Positions 11,201-20,338 of a stretch of DNA of 64,000 bases are shown in pieces. This DNA is from Telmatactis stephensoni. Lineage: Eukaryota; Cnidaria; Anthozoa; Actiniaria; Isophelliidae. Numbering within the stretch: position 1 is the first letter of the stretch; every line of letters begins with the position of its first letter. The position numbers and the translations under genes were made by a program. The stretch spans positions 434,001 through 498,000 of the forward strand of contig JALIZF010001669.1 in NCBI GenBank assembly GCA_029948255.1, in the 5' to 3' direction. The notes beneath the pieces were generated by a model. It ran no database searches and was not told where the DNA came from. It worked only from the letters and a program-made list of their open reading frames with translations.

Positions 11201-13358
11201 CGTGCGCGTTATATCTCAAATATTTTATAAACATATATACACACTTTATTATCTTTCCTTAAAAAAGCTTTCCGAAGATAACATATTCAATTAAATGTAT
11301 TAAATCTCAAGTTGAAAAAGGAAAATTTGCATTTGTTAAGCTAGTACATGTAATTATGTATTTATGATCCAATCAACAAAAACAATGCATAAATTAAGGT
11401 ACCTAAGGGTTAGTGTGGAGCCATTTCATAGAAATTTCAAATAAAGAGATCTGAGATCAGGAGATATCACTTATCAATTAATGTTAGTATTTATTATCAA
11501 TCTATTTTAAAATAAAAAAAATCTGAAACTGCAATGTTCCAAATCCATTTTGGGATATCCTGATACCTTGATAATAAGGCTAAAAGGTCAAAATTGAATC
11601 AAATAATTACTTACGGTCTTTTTCTTCTGTCTGACGAAGAACAAAGTCAATAGCTTCCTCCATGGAAATTGAGTCATCAACAGCTTGTTCTATAATTTGA
11701 ATCTCAACATTGGGAAACATTTCAATTATCTGACCCTTCATATGTTCATCATCATCACTAAGGATTGTGGAGACTGATGGCACTACACTTGTAAACAAGC
11801 TTTCAACACATGCCATAATTGTAGATGGTGTACAATTACTAGAATTACATGTGTTAGTGTTGGCTGAGGACATGCTTGTACTTGTAGATGGTGTAGAACT
11901 GTTACCAGAATTACATGTGTTGGTGCTGGCTGAAGACATGCTTGTACTTCGTCTGGTAGATGGTGTATAACTGTTACCAGAATTTACATGTGTTAGTGCT
12001 GGCTGAAGACATGCTTGTACTTGTAGATGGTGTAGAACTGTTTCCAGAATTACATGTGTTGGTGCTGGCTGAAGACATGCTTGTACTTCGTCTGGTAGAT
12101 GGTGTAGAACTGTTTCCAGAATTACATGTGTTAGTGCTAGCTGAGGACATGCTTGTAGATGGTGCATATTTAGTTTCTTTCAAATTCATGTTGGCTGACA
12201 AATCATTAAATTGTACTGCATCATCATCATCATCTTCATTGTCACCCAATTCCTATTAAAAAGAAATTATTTGAGTGAACAGCTAGGAAAATAAGTTATG
12301 ATCAGTGTCCTGCAGGGGGTGGTGAGTCTACAGTCTTACCTGGAGTTCAAGATCAACACTTCTATGCAGTCTCACATAAATTGCTCCTGTTGGATAGACT
12401 GTATTTACTCCAAGAGCATCAAATGGCACCTCACCATCAGGCTTCCTGATCCGTTTATTGCATACACGTACAAAGTCAAAATCTTCCATCAAGATGTCCT
12501 TTAGGATAGCCTTCTCAAACATTAAATCTGTTATCTTCCTTACTGTCATTTCCTTGATAACGTATGTTTCCGTCCACCAAAACCATAGAATCAATCATTG
12601 GACAGACTTCAGGAACATTTTCCTTTGGATATCCATTTAATACTATTACTCGCTTCTGATGGACTCTAGGCATTGGTGCCTTTCCTTTTTTGTTGGTTGT
12701 GTAGCACTTGCTTTGAAATGGCAATCCATATTTTCCAATTTTTCTATTTGATATTTGGCCTTGGAATGGTGCAGTATTTAACAAACCTTTACTGGTTCTG
12801 TTGGTTGTTGCCATGGACTGCACAAGAGATCGTGCCTCTGACACAACGCTGGCAACAGAGGTTGTAGCATTACTTTGCTTCTGTTGTTGTGGATACCCAA
12901 AGGTGGCATTTACAGCAGCTCTTGCAGAAGATTCTAAATCAAAACAATCAGATATGGATTTTACTACAATTATTCAGGGAATCAGTTCAAAAATCAAGGA
13001 GATACGAATTTTCATCGGAAATTTGTTGGTATCGTTTTTTGAAAATTAGTCCGTGAGATTCCCTTCATATTAAAAAAGCTTTAGTAAAGGTCAATGATAT
13101 TTCATCTATAATTAAAAACAGGTCTGAATTAATGATAAGTATATGGAACCTACCGGAACCAGCATTTCTGCAGAGGGAACGAATCAAATGTCGTTTGCCC
13201 AAAGTTATAATACCGAGCTCAACTAGCTGGGCATCGGAAAGAGTCAGGACAATTTCAGCGGTAACATCTTGCGATTCAAATTTGTCGATAACACTGTTAT
13301 CGAAGCCTAGAGATTCAAGGATTCTTCGTATATTTGATGATGCTAAACCAGATGCCAT
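8279..13358 (-). CDS. SAM-domain HECT E3 ubiquitin ligase carried in the transposon (two frameshifts)
   Basis: Seven exons with matching splice phases: 13358-13154, 12933-12340, 12252-11615, 10640-10138, 9989-9891, 9456-9198, 8490-8279; about 836 codons. Exon 1 is a SAM-like domain (RRILESLGFDNSVIDKFE..LSDAQLVELGI). Exon 2 ends in a motif with DFDFVRVCNKRIRKPDGE. Exon 3 has an acidic start, an S/T/N-rich tandem repeat and a CUE/UBA-like helix pair (IIEMFPNVEIQIIEQAVDD..MEEAIDFVL). Exon 4 is the HECT N-lobe (VTYLGQPALDSGGVKRQMY). Exon 7 is the C-lobe with the catalytic Cys in ASTCMCELQIP and terminal FRIGLLAAV..NAFNCV. It resembles G2E3-like invertebrate proteins. One frameshift lies near 12560; another is an extra A in one repeat copy near 11985. 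It may be a pseudogene, or the assembly may be wrong at these points. Confidence 0.8.
9523..9592. repeat. Small foldback in a HECT intron
   Basis: CTTCAATGTAATTTGATTACAA is mirrored by the reverse complement ending ATTACATTGAAGA about 40 bp later, giving a hairpin with arms near 22 bp and one mismatch. It sits in the intron just upstream of exon 6, near the acceptor. It may be a tiny MITE remnant. Confidence 0.5.
10935..11121. repeat. Long palindromic foldback (MITE-like) in the HECT gene intron
   Basis: Arms of about 77 bp at 10935-11011 and 11045-11121, around a 33-bp loop, share TAAAACGATCGCTTATGTCT, GATATAAACA and GGAAGATGTAGAGCA with few mismatches. Partial repeats of the arm (TGTCTCTGT, GATATAAACATGG) recur at 11158-11192. 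The following block, AGCCAATCAGCGTGCGCGTTATA, resembles one at about 39420. The foldback lies between HECT exons 3 and 4. Confidence 0.75.
11820..12160. repeat. Coding minisatellite in HECT exon 3
   Basis: Five imperfect copies, read on the minus strand, encode STSMSSASTNTCNSGNSSTP. One copy has an extra A (near 11985) that shifts the frame. Length variation between alleles or element copies is likely. The repeat sits in the flexible region between exon 2 and the CUE/UBA-like helices. Confidence 0.7.
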
Positions 13359-13489
13359 CTCTACTCTCTATCGAACCTCGTGCTCGTTCTTGTACGTTAT
13401 GTAATAAACCTTGTGATTGGAGAAAGTTCACACAGTTCTTTCGAGATATTTGATTGGTTGTCAGCCTCTGTGACGTTTGCATTGGCAAT

Positions 13490-13612
13490 CGATTAGTAAT
13501 CGATAGTAGCACTAGCGATTGAAGTTTTATAGCAGTAGCGATTGAGTTTTTATCATTGTTTTATAGTAGCGAAAAAAGTTTAGCACTAGCGATTGAAGGT
13601 TAGCACTAGTAG
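13490..13612 (-). repeat. Right subterminal repeat array, inverted relative to the left one
   Basis: Read on the minus strand it repeats TCAATCGCTAGTGCTAA-like units: GCACTAGCGATTGAAG, GCAGTAGCGATTGAG and GTTTAGCACTAGCGATTGAAGG on the plus strand. About five units, fewer than on the left. The HECT gene starts about 130 bp inside it. Confidence 0.7.
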
Positions 13613-13619
13613 TCTATGA

Positions 13620-14239
13620 GCCAGGGCAGCAAAATTTGCCTTTTGGTACCACTCGGGGGGACAAAGGCTCATGCACACCAAAATGTAGCTTTATATCCCT
13701 AGTTTACATTTTTGGGTGATAGCAATGTGTATCATACAGCTATAAGTTATAAGGGCTATTTTCCTAGCCCCACCCCCCAAGGTACAATTTTTAGATTAAA
13801 TCATATCCGAACGATTAAATTCACTATCTACAGCAGATACTGGACCAATATCGGCCAAAAGGCTTTAATATATATAGTTTCGACAATATCACAACACTGA
13901 CAATAGTTTTAATTGACTAAGTGGTGAGGTGTGAGTTGTGAGTCACGTGACATACAGTGTTCTTCAAATGCCCATATATAACATTCCCCTTTTTTCATTT
14001 ATCTCCGAAAACGTTAATAGAAAATGAAAAATCTTGCGCTGATATTGAAAATGTCTTGTCTTACACAAAACTTTACAAAATGAATGCTATGCCGAATTCC
14101 TACATACGTATTATTGACTATTCTGACTAGTTACCAGTCCCCCGCATTGTGTAAAATATTACGAAAGGGGCACTATGCTAACGAAAATAACATACAATTA
14201 AATCGTTTTAAAGTTTGTTTGCTAAATAAGTTCTTAGAA
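13620..14239. other. Non-coding interval with one GTCACGTGAC site
   Basis: No gene recognised. The palindrome GTCACGTGAC, an ideal E-box of the bHLH-Zip type, is at 13942-13951. Otherwise AT-rich unique-looking sequence. Confidence 0.4.
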
Positions 14240-14284
14240 GAAGATTAAGAACTTACACATTAAATGTATAAGTTCTTAATCTTC
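14240..14284. repeat. Perfect hairpin containing the stop codon of the large minus-strand gene
   Basis: GAAGATTAAGAACTTA at 14240-14255 pairs perfectly with TAAGTTCTTAATCTTC at 14269-14284, with a 13-nt loop. The minus-strand stop codon (14276-14278) lies within the stem. It could be a 3' end structure or the mark of a small inverted duplication. Confidence 0.6.
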
Positions 14285-17200
14285 ATCATCAGTATCATCT
14301 GTATTGTCAGAATCTGAATCGGAAACATCGATTTCATCATCATCTTGTAGCTGGTTGTCACAGTCTTTCAAATTGCAGATATCTGTACATTTAAGGCCGT
14401 TCGCCAAGCACACACAGTTAAAAAGCTTGCATGATCTTGTGCATCGACAAGCAAGTAGCTCCAATACAGCATCAGGAGCTGGTTTCCCATCCATCCAGTC
14501 AAAGTAAAGCTCTTCCCTTTCATCAACTTGTTGCAGTTCCCATCCCATGCCGGAAGGACTCGGTATTGTGGGACTTGGTTGTAGACTTCGTTTCCAGATG
14601 CCTGCTTGATAGTTGGCGCGAAGGGCATGTTTACGTAGGCAATCCTTGCATGGTGGTAGTTGGAAGGATTCTATTTCACCATTCTTCGAGCAAAAGAGGT
14701 TGTACCGTGCAACATTTACGTCAGTGGTTCCAGATGAGTACAGTTCACATGTGAATTTCTCCAATTCAGCAAAGAGGTCTTGTGGAAGTTCCCATTCCTC
14801 ACCTAATCTTGTGAAAGTTCTTCTTACATGAGCATCGGCTCTGAGTAACTTCAGCGCTTTTGCCTTTCCTTTGCCGGCAAATGCACTTACACTATCACAG
14901 CCAGTGTAAGCGTGCATTCCAAGGAGTGCTCTGCAGGTGTCATTGCCAAGTACGGCTGCAATTTTCTTGGTGTCAATGAGCTTGGTGCGTGTTCTGGAGC
15001 CACACTTCTGTAAAAGGGTTGCATTAATCGAGCTTGAAAATGCTAGAAGCAAAATGAAAACATCAGTGTCTTCTGAATTGATGATGACTGTTTGGTAACC
15101 CTCTTGAGCAGCATGTGCAGCATGAACTAAAAGTCGGGTGTCAGCCTCTTCTTGTGAACTAGCCAGCTCTGGTACTTCTACAACATTCTCTCCAGTAATA
15201 TTCCAACATTTCTCTTCGCTTGTGATGTAAAGAACCTTCCGTTGACGTTGCAGCATCTCCCTGTACTTCTGTGTCTTGAGCTCTTCGGCGAGAAATTGGA
15301 TTAAAGCTGTCTTGTTCTTCATCTGACTCAGAAATTTCCTCCATTGCCGAATGATCTGTGTGGACGTTATGTTGTGTAGCTGAATTCCTTGTACTTCTCC
15401 TCGGATGCTCCTTTCTACATTCTTGATGGATATCTCTCTGTATGTATCAAAGACAATGTCAATCCTAGTACTTTGAGGGCCACCTTCATTCAATGCCATA
15501 GTAAAAAAGATGCTTGCAACACTTCCAAAAGGTGGTTTGACTATTTGCAACATTTATCTTCTGTACGAGGCCCATGGCATCTATTATAGTTGCTGCATTC
15601 TCTGGAACTCTTTGCACTAGGTGTTCATTCTTCTGTAGCTGTGCTGCCAAAGCTGCCTTGTTGGTCTTTCTTGGCAAGCCTTCCGGTGTTGCCAGTGCCC
15701 AGGGTAAAGGGCCAAGACTATGACTCAATAAATCTCTGACTTCAATCTTTCGGCTTTGACCCATGATGATCATTCTGCCAAAGAGAGTTCTGTCTGCTTT
15801 CAGAATAATTGCTCTTCCAGTTGCCTTGACTTGATTTTTCTTTTTAAGAAAAGAAAAGGTCTTTAATTTCTTTAGTTTCAATGGATCATGAAACTTGACG
15901 GTCGGTGGAGTGCTTTCGAGTCTTTCTTTCTTAAATTTTTCGTATTCTTTCTCACCAATTGACCGAGCTTCTAGTAAATCCTGTGTTACATCTTCAGGAG
16001 CTTCTTTGGCTGTTGAGACACTGACAATGTTTTGTTTCTCAGTAAATGGATTATTCCAGTTCTCGATCAGACTCTGCACTGCCATTACTGCCTTTTCATC
16101 TTTTGTGATTCTTGGTGCTTGCATCTCACCATGATGGAATGAAGCCTGATTTATCTGCACCATGCTTTTAAGTTGTGTTAAAAAGGAACATCTGTATTCT
16201 GCTGTCATATAGAACCTGTTGACTGCTCCTGTCTTCAAGCTAAACTTTGTCACTCCACCTGCTGTCTTGGTGTCTTTGTTGATGGTTACTTCGGTGGTCT
16301 GATCTACGGGGAGCCGTCCAAAAGTACTATCCGCTGATAGTTGAACAGAGAAATAGCCCTCCATGAGCCCACGATAAACTTCAGGATGATCAGTATGCAA
16401 ATTCTTCATCTCTGCCAAATACACAGGTAGATATCGGGCATAGTTCACTTTGTCATAGGCAAAGCACCAGGGTATCATCTCACGGATGGCTTTAAGATGC
16501 AAGAGCCAGTTTCCTTCTCTTGAAGCTCGGATTAGTGCCAACAGCACATTATCAACTAAATCAATGTATGACATCCAGAACTTAGACTGCTCGCCATTAC
16601 TACATCGTAGATGCTCTAAAAACTCAATCCACAATCCATGTACTTCCTCAAAGGCTGTGCTTTGTAATATAGCATCGTGTGATTGTTGATTGATACCATC
16701 TACCAACTCCAACATCTTATCTTCTAGTGCACGAACTGTGGACAGCTTGACTGCGTGCAGTTCTTTTACCCATGGAGCAAACTGTTTCCAGGCTAGTCTC
16801 ATCAGAGATTCATATATACACTTGTGAACTCTCACTGCTCGATTGTACATCTTTCCCTCGAGAACTTTTGAAATTGATCCCTCTGCAATGATTCCTGACT
16901 CGATACATAAGTCCTTTAATCCTGCGTCTTGGAAGCGCTTTCCAATGATAGAAAGTAAATTGCAAATCGTATGAAATGTTCCCATTCTAAGAATTATCGA
17001 GCTGTAGGTGTTTGGATGCTTCCAGATGATTTCTGCTGCTTTGGCATAAAGAGCTTGATCCATAACAACAACTATTTCTTTCAGGTTGAGCATCTTTCTT
17101 ATTTCCTCTGACTGAAAAAGAATCTCATTGACAGTTTTTAACTCTGTAGCGGGAGCATTTATAGTTGGAAGATATCCAACTATGTCCTTTGCAACTGTCT

Positions 17201-18959
17201 CATCACTGCGAGTCTGAATATTGAAACCTGTCCATCCTGGGATCTTTTGGTTATCACAGCCAGCGTTGCGTGCTAACAGCCAGAGAAAGTTCTTCTTTTG
17301 TGCAATTTTGGCCTCGCATTTCTCATCTTCAGTTGTATCAATAGTTGTTAGTGTTTTCGGTCCGACCCTTTCACCTGATATGTAAGGGTTGATAGGCTGA
17401 GTCTCCTGAGTGATTGTTCTCTGTTTGTGCTTCTCGATAACAGGGGGTGGTGCAGTAGGTGGATGTGGGCCATAAACCAGTGGCTGAACTATGATGCCAT
17501 TCACGCGATGAGTAGTCCCTCCTCCTGTAAGTGTCTCCTCAAGACGGTCGATATTATCCCAAGCCAAATTGGTGAAAAGGTTTGGTTGGACTGCTCGGGG
17601 AATAATTGGGCTTTGGTTCAGGTTATTTGCCATTTTCTCCAAACAGAGTGCTGTGTCATTTTCCTCCAGCTGAGAGTATGAAATACCATGGCCAAACCTA
17701 TTAAGGATCTGCATGAGCTCAACGTTTCCAGTCAGTGTCTTCACACCATACGATAAAAGAACTTGCTTTGGAGGTTTTGTCTTACCACAAGTTGCTGCGT
17801 AAACAATGTCCTGACTAAAAGAGTACACGAGATTCTTGATCCTTTTCGATGGACTTGTGATATCAGTTGTAAGAACTCCTAGAAGAAAACGATTCAGAGT
17901 CTCTGGTAATGGAAATGATTGAATGTCTATATCTGAAGGATGTATTGGCCATGGCGCTTTCCATTCCATGTCAAGTATTGCCTTTCGAATGTATGTAGAA
18001 CTCTGGTCTATTATGTTCTGGATATCAAGCGAGTTAGATCTTAAAATGTCAAGTTCCTTCTTCATAGTAACACTGGTCTTCACCAATTCCTTTATACTAA
18101 GGTCTCCTGGTATAACAAGCAACTTGCCCTTGTCATCGGGAAATATTTCTAAAGCAGAGCCAAATTCTGTTTCGAGTTTTCGTCTGATATGTTTTCTAGT
18201 TGACTCACTCAGCTTTTCTATCCCATAAACTTGAGCGTATTCTTCAAGCTTTTTAGTGATTTCCATCATTGTAATCACTGACTGTTTTTCTAGTACTTCC
18301 GATCAAATGTTATGAAAAAGATCATTTAGGGCTTTTTCTTCAGCAGTAGCATCTACTTGATTAGATGGAGTATTTGGTCTGATTTTTTCACGCCGAGTGT
18401 AGTTGCGATAGCAAGATCTGTGATAATGTGCTTCTGCTGCTACTACATCCCTGCTCGTAACAGCCAATATCTTTTCATCACACTTTTCAAGGGCTTTTTC
18501 TCGTAAGGTTTTGTCAACTCTAAGCTGTGCAGCCTTAACTAGCTTCTCACGAGAAGATGTAGAGTGGATGTACTTGACTTTGCCACAGTAGATGCAATCA
18601 TCGCTGTACACTCTAGAATGTTCTGCCACATTTCTTTTCTTAGCCATTGTTGGTTTAATATCTTCAGTATCTTCGTCATCAGGACTTTCCGTCTTACGTT
18701 TTAGAGTTTCCAAGTCTCTTTTCAAAGTAAACAAACTTCGACATTTTCTGTGGTAGTAAATTAAAGGAACATCGTTTTCTTTTAGGTTATTTGCAATATC
18801 TAGCACTGGTGTGAAGTTGCGAACCTTTGCAGCTTGTAGTAATGTCTGCCATGAGTCGTAGCTTTGAGGGCTGCTGAGATGGTCATCTGAGTCAGTCGTG
18901 GCAGTTTTAGAATGAATGATGCAAACACGTTCGCTAGCCATGCACAGTAGCGACAGCAC
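14276..18959 (-). pseudogene. Large element-like protein with PIN/FEN-like nuclease signature and CXC domain (one stop, one frameshift)
   Basis: Three consecutive ORFs form one gene of about 1,570 codons without visible introns. ORF A (18959-18303) carries paired Cys/His motifs (LIYYHRKCRSLFT; CIYCGK..HYHRSCYRNYT). A single in-frame TGA at 18303-18305 separates it from ORF B (to 15486). ORF B includes VVMDQALYAKAAEII, RMGTFHTICNLLSIIGKRF and GKMYNRAVRVHKCIYESL. A frameshift near 15550 leads to ORF C (15553-14276). ORF C has acidic motifs QEEADTRLLVHA, NSEDTDVFILLL and AYTGCDSVSAFAGKGK, spaced as in PIN/FEN-type nucleases (residues about 135-138, 162-164, 220 of that ORF). A CXC cluster follows (CRCTRSCKLF..CVCLANGLKCTDIC..CDNQ, residues 369-399), then an acidic tail. 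I recall similar multicopy, uncharacterised proteins in cnidarians and other invertebrates. The lack of introns and the decay suggest a mobile or retro-derived family. Confidence 0.75.
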
Positions 18960-19240
18960 TAAATATATACTGAAGACTAAGTAGAAAAAATCTTAGAAAT
19001 TGAAATATTGTTTTGAATAGTTTACTTGTTGTTCATCGTCATTTCCAGCAAAAAAGTGAGATTTATATCACAATAAAAATCACTTCGAAAAAAGTACTCT
19101 GAATAACTGAAGTTCAACAAGAAAGCTACTAAAACTAGACGCACAATGGTGCGTTTACTCGGGCTACCATAATTTGTGCAAATAATGACGTAATCTGTAG
19201 CATTTAACATCATTAGATGAAGTCAGTAAAGTCCCGCTAC
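18960..19240. other. Upstream region of the large minus-strand gene
   Basis: AT-rich, no coding support and no clear TATA box. The gene could start at the second Met (MASERVC), a few codons inside the ORF. Confidence 0.3.
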
Positions 19241-19364
19241 ACTAGTAAATTAGTCTCTTTCGCAGCTGTTATTAGGGTCGGGTTTCCTGTGGTCATTCAG
19301 TGGGGAGGAATGACCACAGGGAACCCGACCCTAATAACGGCTGCGAAGGAGAGTACTAGTAAAT
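19241..19364. mobile_element. Foldback MITE flanked by 10-bp direct repeats
   Basis: ACTAGTAAAT occurs at 19241-19250 and again at 19355-19364. Between them are two near-perfect inverted arms, about 45 bp each, around a short loop: CGCAGCTGTTATTAGGGTCG on the left and the complement of CGCAGCCGTTATTAGGGTCG on the right. Direct repeats of 9-11 bp are typical of Mutator-like elements, which would make this a MULE-type foldback. One extra T lies at the left junction. Confidence 0.7.
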
Positions 19365-19605
19365 GTACGGTGAAAAAATGGAGCAAAGCTATTTGAAATG
19401 AATAGGGTACAAATCCAGAAGTGTTTTTAAAATTAACCCATAAAAAATAGTACACATAATACTGTGCAAGATCAGTAGCGGTACACTGTAAACTGATTGT
19501 TTTCTTTTCCTTTTTTGTTTTTTTAGAGCTAGTACAAACTAGGCATTTTTCTTTCACGGGTGAAATAAAACCACTCTATCACTATATGTATTATTTATAT
19601 TATTC

Positions 19606-20053
19606 ATTAAGAGGTGATTTTTTTCAATGACGAGCAATAATGGCGAAAAGCGCCAAAAACTAGACCTTTTAATCCAAATTTTCGTTCTGGATTAACGCTC
19701 AAATCCTTTTTCTACCGGTTAAAAACTGATGTACCAAGATAAAATACCTGTTTAAAACAGATTTTTGAATTGTACAAGACTTTTTCTTGGCGTTGTGTTG
19801 GTATTAAAAGCTATATCAAGCTGAATATAAAGAAAACATACAGCAAATGAGCAAATGAAGGCCTAAACCTCATTTTCGATCCAAATTTTCGTTTTGGATT
19901 AACACTTTGATTCAACTTTCATCGGCCAAAACTACTTACAAACAACTTAAACTTTCTGACAGAAATGATTTTAATTCTGTAGAACAGCTATTCTTCAACT
20001 CAGGAGTTTTTGTCATTCACTGCTCGAACTTGAAAAAAGTCCCCTCTTAATTT
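19606..20053. mobile_element. MITE-like element with about 45-bp imperfect inverted ends
   Basis: The left end ATTAAGAGGTGATTTTTTT...GACGAGCA mirrors the right end, whose reverse complement reads ATTAAGAGGGGACTTTTTTC...TCGAGCA. Internally, ATCCAAATTTTCGTT.TGGATTAAC occurs twice about 205 bp apart (19674 and 19879). No coding capacity. A 3-bp TTC may be the target duplication. Confidence 0.6.
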
Positions 20054-20227
20054 CAATTCTAAAGATCGTGCCGTACAAATATTCAGCCAGGATTGATTTT
20101 CTTCTACATGTTTTCTCAGACGTAGGACGTAAGATTACCGTAGCATTTTTGTAGCCAATCGATGGCCAATCAAAATGTTGTTGCTAGACTATAATAAAAT
20201 TTTATTGGTGGATTTCGATCCCAATGC

Positions 20228-20248
20228 TTACGTCATGTCCGTATAAAA
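20228..20248 (+). promoter_or_regulatory. CRE-like site and TATA box upstream of the RPA-like gene
   Basis: TTACGTCA at about 20228 and TATAAAA at 20242-20248, about 90 bp before the ATG at 20339. This would give a 5' UTR of roughly 65 nt. Confidence 0.5.
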
Positions 20249-20338
20249 CGTGACTCCACTCGTAGCAGTTCACACTCGTGGCAGAATTTCGTTAGAGTAA
20301 GTTGTTCAGTGTAGTTTCAGAAAACTTGTTATTTAACG

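Noticed and set aside
11767..12259. Plus-strand ELHVLVLAEDMLV repeat ORFs
   Set aside because: Antisense of the HECT exon 3 minisatellite; the minus-strand reading joins correct splice phases.
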